Shown: piece by piece, positions 43,806 to 55,900 of the stretch
Layout of the letters: every line of letters starts with the position of its first letter
Position numbering within the stretch: position 1 is the first letter of the stretch
Assembly: GCA_001247695.2 (NCBI GenBank)
Contig: LGRX02012742.1
Coordinates: forward strand, 1-64,000
Direction of reading: 5' to 3'
DNA length: 64,000 nt
Source of the DNA: Cymbomonas tetramitiformis
Taxonomy: Eukaryota > Chlorophyta > Pyramimonadophyceae > Pyramimonadales > Pyramimonadaceae
The notes under the pieces: generated by a model
Database searches by the model: none
What the model was told of the DNA's origin: nothing
The model's input: only the letters and a program-made list of their open reading frames with translations
Translations under genes and position numbers: made by a program

Positions 43806-44559
43806 AAATTGACGTTGATATAGAAATAATCGACGTTTGTACGCCTATTTGCATGAGCATAAGCAGCACGCAGATCCCAAGTTTCATTATCATTCGCATG
43901 GCCACCCTGTTGACGATCATTCCGTGTACTCGCTGAAAGTGTGATACAAAACCTACGCATCGCCAATATCATCGCCGCTTTTACAACAATTTTATAGGAC
44001 AGATCTGATCATGCGTTCAATAATGCAAAACGTACGTTTAAAGTACTTTCTCAAACGTACATGCTGCGCTAACAGCTAACATGCTCCAACACGCGATGCG
44101 AAGCATCCCAAAATATTCACTTTCAGAAAACAAACATCTAGCAAACCATTCTGCCATTCACACACATATATAGGAACGAACCTCAATAAATATATGGACC
44201 CCAGCCTGTAAGTATTCCGTCTTCGAAAAACCGGTAGATGATGATAGTGTGCCCAACAGCAAGACTATGGGGTGCGAGAAACAGAGCTAAGTTTGGTAGC
44301 AGATCCTCAGTGACTTGTAAGAAACTAAAGTACCACCATCGACCAGGTGGTGCTCGCACTTCCACATGCTCAGAGTCCACAGGTGGAATAGACATTAATC
44401 CGATATGACGAGTTTTTACACAAACAACATAGGTACAAAATTCAAATCGAAGCATACGTTCAATCATTTATACGGTAACCTCTCAAACATGCAATGCGAT
44501 GCAAAAACACGTGGGTGGCGTCGCGGTAAATGCACGCGAATGCAGTGGCCGTGTCATCG

Positions 44560-44751
44560 TTAGCGTTTGGCGATCATCAGATCGAGAATTCGACTGCGTC
44601 GCTCGTTGGGATTCGAGCTTTGCTGCTGCTGCTGCTGCTGCTGATTAAGGTAAGGTAAGGTAATTTGGTTTGGGTGAAGATTATAAAGGTCAGAGGTAGT
44701 AAGTAAGGTAATTTGGTCCGGTTCCAAATCATAAGGAGCAGAGGTCAACAC
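44560..44751 (-). repeat. CAG/CTG microsatellite in a short ORF
   Basis: About eight CTG triplets (44620-44643) encode poly-Gln on the minus strand. Downstream, TAAGGTAATTTGGT occurs twice as a ~55 bp direct repeat. The ORF (about 63 codons) is weak evidence for a gene. Confidence 0.6.
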
Positions 44752-44805
44752 CCTATATAGACAGCATATATATAGACATCACAGCATATATATAGACAAC
44801 ACCCT

Positions 44806-45141
44806 ATGTGGAATCACTTTACGGGTGTATGTACCCGTGCGGCATCTACCACATCATATGTACATGATATTGTATGTGATACGGCAATCAGTGGCATGTA
44901 TTGCCCTACTCTTTATCATCATAATGGGTTTGATGTGTCTGCATTCATTATGTTTGATATGCTGGTGCATAAAATGATTGATCCTAAACCTGGATCCTCA
45001 TATTCCCCACTGAGCCATATGTGGGTGATGGATAGAACAAACACACATTTACATTACACTATTTGTAATCTGAGATGGCTGTCTAATGCCAATAATGCGG
45101 CGAACAGCAAGAGGAACAAAGTTACCCAACAACATATATAA
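44806..45141 (+). CDS. HNH-like endonuclease candidate, copy 2
   Basis: A frame of 111 codons with SHMWVMDRTNTHLHYTICNL, then RWLSNANNAAN. It is clearly related to the ORF at 40728-41201 and closer to the HNH consensus (N-x-RW retained). Upstream, DVSAFIMFDMLVHKMI parallels DPFAFFVFVHAFTSFH. It may be intact or lack its N-terminus. Confidence 0.45.
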   Translation: MWNHFTGVCTRAASTTSYVHDIVCDTAISGMYCPTLYHHNGFDVSAFIMFDMLVHKMIDPKPGSSYSPLSHMWVMDRTNTHLHYTICNLRWLSNANNAANSKRNKVTQQHI

Positions 45142-46041
45142 AAAATACGAAGATACAAACGTATTCGACGTTTCAAATTACGGAAGAGACATTTGTCTCA
45201 AATTTTATCATGAAGATCATTATTATACATACTATGATAATGTTTAAGCACAATATTGTGTAATACAATGCGATACAAGACGATTATATTCAAATGATCC
45301 TGATGCGTGATGGCACACTAACGATACCCGGTCAGATCGCCATTTTATTCATGTCGATCTGATCGCATAAACATCATTTTCATCTATAAGCGCCGTGCAG
45401 CTTTTATTCAATCCATATGGTATGCTGCATCATAATTATTTTATAAACGATAATGAATGAACATGACAGTTAGCAATCATTATTTGCATATGTCATGTTG
45501 CCATGACCTATCGATGCCTGCCAATCATACTATTAAGTGTGTGGCCCAATACATATGGCATACACTGTGAGATTATATACCACATCGACTACGTACCGTT
45601 CGATGTTCATTCGGTATAACTTGTATATGAATATATTATACAAAGTACCCGTTATAATTATTATGGTGCGATGCACCAAGGAGGTACGAATCACGGAATG
45701 GCGACATAACACGGCATGTCAAGCCGTATAATAGGCTTGACACAAGCGCGTTACCTCATTATCGTAGTGTGGAAACGAGCGAGTGGGTTCCAAAGCCCCA
45801 CTCAGGATCGAATCGTAACGTTGTTGCATACCCTTTTCAGATTGTTATATAGCCTTGTTGGTCGCTGTGCAAGAAAGGCTGCGATACGACGACCCTGCAT
45901 ATATTACACCGCTACGTACGGTGTGCGACGTAGGCTGAGGATTGCGTTTCTGCACGGTGCGCACTTTACGACGCAGTGATACATCTCGCACATGCATCAT
46001 ATGTTAATCACAAGATGATGTGCTGCATTCCACAAGTCTCG
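45142..46041. other. Stretch without a recognisable gene
   Basis: AT-rich, only short ORFs. No repeat or RNA fold identified apart from the dispersed repeat that begins at 46042. Confidence 0.45.
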
Positions 46042-46115
46042 CAGGCCCCGTCGCGCCGGGATAAGCGTCATGTTTGTCATGGTCTGGGTGATCCTGGATG
46101 CCTCTAATATATGGT
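46042..46115. repeat. Dispersed repeat, copy 2
   Basis: Second copy of the block at 42866-42945 (CCCCGTCGCGCCGGGA and GGATGCCTCT landmarks). Confidence 0.5.
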
Positions 46116-46212
46116 GTCATGTCAATACATTTGTATTCGATGTGGTGGTGTTTTTAGAGTGATACAATATATATATATACATATAACCGGAATGATAAAA
46201 CAAATGGAAATA

Positions 46213-46251
46213 ATGCCCGTGCACTAATATGCCCGCAGAGTGCACGGGCAT
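46213..46251. other. Perfect 13 bp hairpin
   Basis: ATGCCCGTGCACT and AGTGCACGGGCAT around a 13 nt spacer. It could be an element end or a transcript 3' structure; no T-run or CTRR motif follows immediately. Confidence 0.6.
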
Positions 46252-46989
46252 CAACAACATATGCCAATGTATTGAATGATGACAGAAGCCTCATCAGGAG
46301 GCCAGCAGACGAAGCGATCGGCCCTGTGTCAATATGGTCATCAGTTGAAATTATGGCGACATGCCACAATTTGGTGTTAACGTACTACCGGAATGCGCAA
46401 ACTGTTGGATCAAGCATAAGTGCTGTGAATGAGCCATATGTACCCTAACATATGGGCCGGCTCGTTGCTGAGAATGAACCACATAACCGCTACACTTAGC
46501 AGCACACCAGACGTCGACAAATACTAATTGGGACCACGTTTGAATAGTATCATACTCATCCCCACGGTACGTTTAAATTATCACGCAGGACATGTAGCAC
46601 CAAATAATTTTACAATTTGTCGGTTTGTGCTCAGTTTATAGGGCTTTATCGCCGTGTGCAATACATCAAGTCAAAAGCATAAATGAAGCACATGGCATCC
46701 ACAACATTTTCCCCACTGTGTTGTACGTGACACAGACGACTACACACATAGTCCAGGCATATCATCAACCTTACTGCTACTTAATTTCGAAGCACATGCT
46801 ATTCGCTCTCGTTGACATATGTGGCTAGAAACACAAATGGGCGATTGCGCCTCTCACCGAAATTGAGAGCGGTAGCAATGGTTGTGTACCTTCAACACCA
46901 TCGATATTTTTTCTTGAGAAACTTCCACATCGTGCATGCTGTTCTTAGCATGACTGTGCAGGGCTTAACGGTCATTAGATTGCACAAAT

Positions 46990-49900
46990 TCAGTTCTGTA
47001 CAACAGACGACAAAACATCAAAATAGGTTGGGAAAGTCTTTCGTGTGCAGCCTGGGTCATTGATGATGATGGACTCATCTCCACATGCAGCAAGGGCAAA
47101 GGCCATGGCCTGTCCATTCCGCAACAAGTTCCCACACAAGTAAGACACCACGCCAAGAGAAATGCAAAAGCTGATTCCATCCATCCTGTAAATGTGTGAG
47201 AGATGGACTCACGAAGACTTAGACAACCAGAGACACTGTTGACAGCACGGGTCACATATACAGGTCAACATATGCGAAGTCCTTCCCCATCTCTGTGGGG
47301 TTACTGGACTACTCCGGCTGCCAACTAGAAGGGCAGAATTAGGTTGATTTGCATTCCGAATGCAGTGTTTTTTCAAAGGAATGTGTCAGCTTTGCCCATT
47401 TTCACCCCATATGTTATATTTTCTACGACTGCGCGCGATAAAAATGTGGTGCATAAAACTGCAGACGAGCTTAACGTTTCTACTTCCCTCAGCAAATCTC
47501 AAACTCTTAAAAGCGAGGCGCTCGTCTCAGAGAAGCACCCACAGAGCTCAGAAGCAGACAGGGCCACCGGCTTGGGATCCACGTCAAAATGGTGGAAGCA
47601 TATTGCGGGGCATGCAAATAACGGGGCCCACCATGCGATGGTCGTCGTAGGTGTCAATGTCCACGCCGGCATTGAGCTTCGCAGGTGGCGTGATCACGCA
47701 GTAGTCAGGGCCCTCCTCCACGTCAGCGCCGAGCTTTCTGTGCAAGTTATCCTCAGACCAGCAGCCGTAAACTCTAAGCACAACTTTGCAGGAATTCTCC
47801 CAACGTCTTCCAAAAGTCGAATACATCTGACCATGATTCGTTTCGCACCCCCCTAAGTCTACCTGAGACCCTGGCACTCATTGGGTACGAGCACCCCCCT
47901 AAGTCTACCTGAGACCCTGGCACTCATTGGGTACGAGCACCCTCCTAAGATCTCCTGAGACCCTGCAAGACGTAGGTCATAACCTGAGTCAGGCAAGACG
48001 AAGGTCATAACCTGAGTTAGGCAAGACGAAGGTCATAACCTGAGTCAGGCAAGACGAAGGTCATAACCTGAGTTAGGCAAGACGTAGGTCATAACCTGAG
48101 TTAGGCAAGCCGAAGGTCATAACCTGAGTTAGGCAAGCCGAAGGTCATAACCTGAGTTAGGCAAGCCGAAGTTCATAACCTGAGTTAGGCAATATGAAGG
48201 TTATGCCCGGAGCCAGGCAATATTAAGGTCATAACCTGAGTCAGGCAATACAAAGCTTTGAAACACTGACAGAAACAGCTATCGCCCCACTGGAAACCTG
48301 AGGGTGGGGTTTCACATCAAGCAACCTGGTCATTCGGTGGCGCAAGTTCCTCACTCCTCCACGGCGCCTTCACGGGCCGCGCGGGATCCCCTCAGCCTTA
48401 CACTCCAGAGTGCCCTCCGTGTTGGGCCGCACCTCAGCTCAGTGACGATGGCAATCATGCGCTCCGTCTCCTTCACTCGCCAGTTGCCCACATCCCGGAT
48501 CGCAGTCGGTCCTGCCCCATGCGCACAGCTCCATGTCATTCAGCGTTGCAGCGTTACGCATCCCCCGCCCCATGCCCACAGCCCCATGTCATCCAGCGCC
48601 GCCCCGGTATGCATCCCCCGCCACACAGCCATTCAGGCCACACCATATCAGCTGACACCGCCTCAGGATCCTCTGCCAGCAACAGGCCTATACCGAGCCT
48701 GCCGCAGGCTGCATCTCGCGTCCTGCGCATAAGTGACGGCCTTCACGGTGACTCGGTCATTGCAAAGGCCGCACGCGCCAGTGGAGCAACATCGGGCTCT
48801 CCATCTGGAGCGCGACTCGGCGCGGCCATCTCGAGACAGCGAATGTGTCACACGCCTCGAGGTAGAACCTGGGAGAAAGCTGGAACAAGAGAGCGCCGCA
48901 TGCGTACCCCGGGGCCCCCGGGCAGGCGCGTGCAGGGCTCCTCAGCTCTCCGATGGATGGAAGAAACGAGGTCAGAACTTGGCCCACACGCCCACTAGCA
49001 CTCCATTGAATTACGCGGCTGAACCTCATTTGTGTGGGTCGTGCGGGAGCAGTGTGACGTGGCGCACCCTCCGCGAAGAGGGCAGCCACCGCAAACGTCA
49101 TGGCGGCATCGGGCATTCGTGTGGGTCGTGCGGGAGCAGTGTGACGTGGCGCACCCTCCGCGAAGAGGGCAGCCACCGCAAGCGTCATGGCGGCATCGGG
49201 CATTTGTGCGGGTCGTGCGGAGAGCAGTGTGACGTGGCGCACCCTCCGCGAAGAGGGCAGCCACCGCAAGCGTCATGGCGGCATCGGGCATTTGTGTGGG
49301 TCGTGCGGGAGCAGTGTGACGTGGCGCACCTCCGCGAAGAGGGCAGCCACCGCAAGCGTCATGGCGGCATCGGGTATTTGTGTGGGTCGTGCGGGAGTAG
49401 TGTGACGGGGCGCACCCTCCGCGAAGAGGGCAGCCACCGCAAGCGCTGCCATGGCGGCATCGGGCATTTGTGTGGGTCGTATGGAGCAGTGTGACGGGCG
49501 CACCCTCCGCGAAGAGGCAGCCACCGCAAGCGTCATGGCGGCATCGGGCATTTGTGTGGGTCAAGCGGGAGAGCAGTGTGACGTGGCGCACCCTCCGCGA
49601 AGAGGGCAGCCACTGTACAGCGCCATGGCGGCATCGGGCATTCGTGTGGGTCGGGCGCGGGAGCAGTGTGACGTGGCGCACCCTCCGCGAAGAGGGCAGC
49701 CACCGCAGCGCCATGGCGGTACGGGCATTTGTGTGGGCCGTAAGCGGGAGCAGTGTGTGACGTGGCGCACGCTCCGCGAAGAGGGCAGCCACCGCAAGCG
49801 TCATGGCGGCATCGGGCATTTGTGTGGGTCGTGCGGGAGCAGTGTGACGTGGCGCACCCTCCGCGAAGAGGGCAGCCACCGCGAGCGTCATGGCGGCATC

Positions 49901-52900
49901 GGGCATTTGGTTCATGTCAACATCGACGCCCTTCAGCTGCCCTGCGAGGCCCGTGCCCCCCGCAAGCACTTCTCAGCGCCCGGATCACCCAGTCCCTCGC
50001 GGACCAGATGTGATCAACGGGGCACCGGCCTCTTCAGGAGAATGCTGCACTGCGGGCGGAGCAACTCCTCGCACTTTCAGTGGTGGGCGCACAGCCGTCC
50101 ACGTCATCTGTAAGTGCTCTATCCCTGTTTCACTGACTCGGAGCGCGTACGTCTGCCCCAGTCATCTGTAAGTGCATTATCCCTGTTTCACTGACTCGGA
50201 GCGCGTACGTCTGCCCCAGTCATCTGTAAGTGCTCTATCCCTGTTTCACTGACTCGAGCGCGTACGCCTGCCCCAGTCATCTGTAAGTGCTCTATCCCTG
50301 TTTCACTGACTCGGAGCGCGTACGTCTGCCCCAGTCATCTGTAAGTGCTCTATCCCTGTTTCACTGACTGAGCGCGTACGCCTGCCCCAGTCATCTGTAA
50401 GTGCTCTATCCCTGTTTCACTGACTCGAGCGCGTACGCCTGCCCCAGTCATCTGTAAGTGCTCTATCCCTGTTTCACTGACTCGGAGCGCGTACGTCTGC
50501 CCCAGTCATCTGTAAGTGCTCTATCCCTGTTTCACTGACTCGGAGCGCGTACGCCTGCCCCAGTCATCTGTAAGTGCTCTATCCCTGTTTCACTGACTCG
50601 AGCGCGCACGTCTGCCCCAGTCATCTGTAAGTGCTCTATCCCTGTTTCACTGACTCGGAGCGCGTACGTCTGCCCCAGTCATCTGTAAGTGCTCTATCCC
50701 TGTTTCACTGACTCGGAGCGCGTACGTCTGCCCCATTCACATGGAGGCCTAGCACCGTGCTGCATCTCGAATGCTGACTGCCTTGCGTGGCAGCTTGCCA
50801 CCACAGCTGCTGTTCACATCTTTCCCCCGCTATACATACAACCAGTCAGGCTGCTGGCACTGAGTGCGCATTGGGGCGTGGGAGTCCACCTGTGCCCGTC
50901 ACGGTGACGCTATTTGGAGCCCACTCCACCTGTGTGTGCCGGGATGATCCGCTCTTAGCACACTGAACGGCATGAGATCGGCCAACAAAAGCCAGCCCAC
51001 CATCATCCCAGTGGATGTGAGAAGCAAATCAGGAGCAGGGCCGGGGCGCTCTTAGCACAAACACACACCGTACACACACCGGGGCTCCACGTGGCATCGA
51101 GGCTTCACCTTCAGCTGGGGGCATCACCACCGTCTTGGCCAATCCAGCCTCAGCCAATCACACATCATCCCAAAGAAGCCAGGCGCCTGCTCCTACGGCT
51201 TCATGGCAGCCTCTCTCTCCCAAATCCCACCCGCACAACAAGCGCCAGGTCATCAGATTCCGGTGGGCGGGGCCAGGGCATCCGGCAGGAGGTTTCTCAC
51301 CTTGGCGCCCATCAGCTCCATTACCTCGGCAAACTTCACGTCGCCCTGGAGGCTGTCCGTGCCGCAGCCCTCCACTGTGACCGTGCCCCCTGTGATAGCG
51401 GCGCCTGTGACAACGCGGGGCACAGCACGCGGCGCGCTGGCTGAGTCCAGAGAGCAGGCGGGTGACACGAGCACCGAGCAGCGCTGGCTGAGTCCATAGA
51501 GCGGGCGGGTGACACGAGCACGCGGCGCGCTGGCTGAGTCCAGAGAGCGGGCGGGTGACACGAGCACGCGGCCACCAAGTGCACACCTGCCACAAAATAT
51601 GACGCGCTGGATGCGTCACCCTCGACGTAGCTGCTTCCAGGGCTCTTGTACGTCTGCATCGCCAGGCCCGCTTCACTCCCCTTTTGCTCTGAGCCTATTA
51701 TTTTATCATTATATATATTATTATCATTACAATGATCTATCATTATATATATTATTATCATTACAATGATCTATCATTATATATACAACATATATATGTT
51801 ACACGCCAATCCCGCGGCGCGATTAATCGTGCCCCGTTCACGCCAATCCCGCCCGGCGCGATTGGCGTTGTGAAAAATGCCACGCCAATCGCACCCCATA
51901 GAGCCTACAATTTGCAAGGTATTCACTTCAACCACGGTCAACAACAAACACGTAGAAAAACATACTTCTCTGACACAATTATTATAATATATATCATATA
52001 TATTAGATGCGTCACTTTTGCTTCTACCGAGTCTGTATCAATCGCACAACCGAAATGGGCAACCCATCCACAGTGTGCCGACCCAACAGGGGCAGCCGCG
52101 CCCATCGAACCACCTGCACGTGGCAATGGAAGGGCGCTCTGCAGCCCTCCACCATCTGCGATGCTCGGGCTTTGCGGGGCACTGGGCATGGAGGATGCTG
52201 GCGGCGGCGGGGGAAGTGAGAAGGAAGCTCGCGCGATCCGTTTGTCTTGGATATACTGACCCGGTGTGGCGCTGCCGCCGGCTCTTAGCGGCGGGGCGCG
52301 CACCTGGCCCCCAGGGATGCGCATCGACTGGTAGTCGTCGCTGTGCTCAACGGTGACCCCGTACCGCTTCATCAGCTTCACCGTCATGTCCACGTAAGGC
52401 ACCTGCACCACGCAGGCGCCCGCATGAGGAGCCTTGTACTGCGCTGCTCAAAACGCACTCCCGCGAGGCGCTCCAGCGAGCCGCACGTCGACTGATCCAG
52501 GCCGCACGTAGACTGATCCAGGCCGCACGTCGACTGATCCAGGCCGCACGCCGACTGATCCAGGCCGCACAACTGATCCAGGCCACACGTAGACTGATCC
52601 AGGCCACATAGACTGATCCAGGCCGCACAACTGATCCAGGCCACACAACTGATCCAGGCCGCTTGCCTGCTAGGCACTCATGAACCAGTCCAAGGATAAG
52701 CACACACGCACACTTAGCGGCGCTTCCAGGATCAGCGATGCGTGGGAGAGAGCAGAGGAGAGGAGTGGGTGGCAGTAGGGGGCGAGGATTAGAAGGCAGT
52801 TCCGTGACATGGAGGGAGAAGTGGGCCCAGCTGTTCTCATTTGCACTTGCATCGGGGTCGCAGGGCTGATTAACTGACGGACTCAAGGGCGATGCAGACT

Positions 52901-55900
52901 TAGACTGGCAGAGGACCTGAACCAGAGGCGCTTGGCGCGGGGCTTAGTGGTGTGAGGGGGAGGCAGGGACCCTAACCAGAGAGCTGGCGCGGGGCTTAGT
53001 GGTGTGAGGGGAGGCAGGGACCCCAACCAGAGGCGCTTGGCGCGGGGCTTAGTGGGTGAGGGGAGGCAGGGACCCCAACCAGAGAGATGCCATGCGCGGG
53101 CTTAGTGGGTGAGGGGAGGCAGGGACCCAACCAGAGGATGCGCTTACGCGGGCTTAGTGGTGTGAGGGGAGGCAGGGACCCAACCAGAGGCGCTTGGCGC
53201 GGGGCTTAGTGGTGTGAGGGGGAGGCAGGGACCCCAACCAGAGGCGCTTGGCGCGGGGCTTAGTGGTGTGAGGGGAGGCAGGGACCCCAACCAGAGGCGC
53301 TTGGCGCGGGGCTTAGTGGTGTGAGGGGAGGCAGGGACCCCAACCCTGCTCATGGGGAGGAGGCTCCGCGGCAGGAGGTGGAGAGGTTGGCATCGATGGA
53401 CATGGCTTGGGAGGACGCCAGTAATTAGATGGGCTATGCTAAGTAGCCAGGGCAGGATGGACACAGTGGCAGGACACAAGGGTCCTGGGGCACGCAACCT
53501 GGCAGTCTGGGCAGACTTCCGGTGGGGCCGGCGAGACTGGAAGGAGGCTATCACAGCTCTTGAAGAGCATGAAGGATGTGCGGCAACAGGCGGAAAATTG
53601 TCCGGCGGGGGAGGGACAGGGCCCGGGTAACGTGGAGGCCCGGTCTGCTGAGGTGTCTGTGGGCGCAAGCAGGGCCACCCAAGCGGCCTCGCCTCATCAC
53701 CTGAAAGTCCAGGATGACTTGGCAGAAGGGGATACCCGCCGGGCCCAGAGCACGGGGGCTGGATCAGCGCGGGGCCCCACCAGATCAGGCAGCGTCCTTG
53801 GCTGAGCAAGGGGTGGCCAATTTGATGGGGGCAAACAGTCGGGTGGCTCAGCTTCTTGAGGGGGCTGTCTGCACGGCGAGACTGCTGGCCATGCCGGAAC
53901 TCGCAGGGATGAACCATTGTTGGCGACAGCCGGTTGGTGAACTATTGGCCGCTGGGAGGGCTTTGGACCAACATGCAAATGTGTAGATCGGACTACAAGT
54001 GGGAACAGTGCAGATCAACAGGGGCAGTGCAAATGTGGAGCACAGCATCACTCAAGATCACAGCTTTCCTGCAGGTGTCAAGGCTTCAGTGCCCTAGAGT
54101 TGGTGTTGGGGGTAGAGGACCGCAAGTGCAGTTTGACGGCGGGCGGAAGCAATTCAGTCCATCATTCTCAGCCCCCTAGGACAGTGCTTGGGAACACTGG
54201 ACGTGTTGTGGGTGGACAAGCTCTCTTGAGGCCAGGCTTGTGAGCCAGTCCAGATCGCCTTGCCTGCGTGCAGACTGTGGCCCGAAGGATCGCGTGCCCA
54301 TCGTGCCCCTTCGCAGGGCTGCGGAGAGTCGCGAGTGCAAGCACGTCGCGCAAGTTGCTGGCTCGAGAAGGCCGATCGCAGTGATTCAAGGGCGCCGGGC
54401 GAAGCCACCCGACCTCTGCAGCGCAGGCGGGCAGGCAGGGGAGCGGGACGATTGTATCCAGCAAACAGGTGCACGCCACGTATCTCGGTGGTGGGGGATG
54501 TACATACCGACACCAATTTGTCCTTGATGGTGATGTCAATATCACCCAGGGCCAAAGGGGAGGCCATGAGCATGGCTGTGAGGTACTGGCTGCTCACAGC
54601 ACCGCTGAGCTCCACCTTCCCTCCGGGCAGCCCGGCAGCCTTCACCTGCCCTCTCACGAACCCCCCCCCTCGCCGCGCCGCTCAGCTCAACCTTTGGCAG
54701 TCTGCACCTGACTTCTCCCGAGGGTCCCCATGCGCTCTCCAATTTGCAACAACTTCTCCGTCTCTTTGTTTCTACTCATGCCATATGTCCGATGCGAGTA
54801 TGCGTATGCTTGGAATTGCAAACTGTGCAATTATGGATGCCCGTCCGGAATGAGTTCTACCGGCTGGGGGCAGCATTCCAGGCACGGGCCCAGAAAGGTG
54901 AGATCTGCACACGCGCGTGGCACTTTGGCACACACCTCCACAGGGGGACAGCCGGTGCCAAGTGTGCACTCGGCTTCGACGCCAAGCTGCACGAGGCCGT
55001 CCACCTGTGCCAGGAAGCGCCCTCAACCATCGGCGCACGTTATACCACCACCCTCAAGCCCATGACGTCCACCATCCTCCAGCCTGGGCGACGAATGGAA
55101 TGGACAGGAGCTGCACGTTCCGTTTGGTGTACATCGAGCCCCACGTTCCCAATGTCGGAAGGGAGCCGCATTATTTGAATTTCGTTATACGACACGCACG
55201 TGGCGCGAGTCGGAGTCGCAACTTCGGCAACTTATGAAGCGAAAGTTTCGAGTTTCGGAATGCGAGCTCGAGAAAGAGAGCCCCAAGTGTAAGGAAAAAA
55301 GAGAAAGACAGCCCCCGACAAGCAACTACAGTGAAAGGCGTGGCCCGCAGTGGATGATTCTTCGGGCAGGTGCGCTCAAGGGTAGGACAATTACATCTTG
55401 CTTAGCGCAGGATTATCGGACTGGAGAAGGCCGTACGGTGCGGCGAGGACCTATTTAAGATGGTCCTGATCAAGCTGGGATCGGTGTATGACACCCAATA
55501 TCCACAGGACTAACACGCTCCGGCACTAGCACAAGCACACAGCGGCGGGATATGAACGGTGGTCCTTGAACGCACCAGATCGCCGATCGGTCTCTCGCGC
55601 ATCCGCGGAACTCCGTCCAAAACGAAAGTTCCCCTGTAAACGGGGAAAACCTCAACCTTAGCTCCTCTCTGAATCTCAAGTCAAACCCGTTTTTTCCCGT
55701 AGGAGAAACCGAGAGTAAGTCCAGCTTAATCTGCAAGGTGCATTTTATGTGCATAGTCGCAAAAACGATATCGTAACAGAATCTCTTATGCGTGTGCTTC
55801 ACCACGTGTTCGGGAACTGTCTAGAACTGCGATTCGTCTGGATGCGCGAGGTCAGGCTTATACGAGCCGAGCAGAGGCTGAAGCGCGTGAACATATGAGC

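Noticed and set aside
49029..49969. A separate gene for a 29-residue repeat protein on the minus strand
   Set aside because: The repeated peptide is EPSPS exon 12 plus intron; the array is explained as an amplified exon-intron border.
53144..53917. Pro/Ser-rich open frames within EPSPS intron 7
   Set aside because: They run through minisatellite sequence and lack any domain; they lie within the intron between two well-supported exons.
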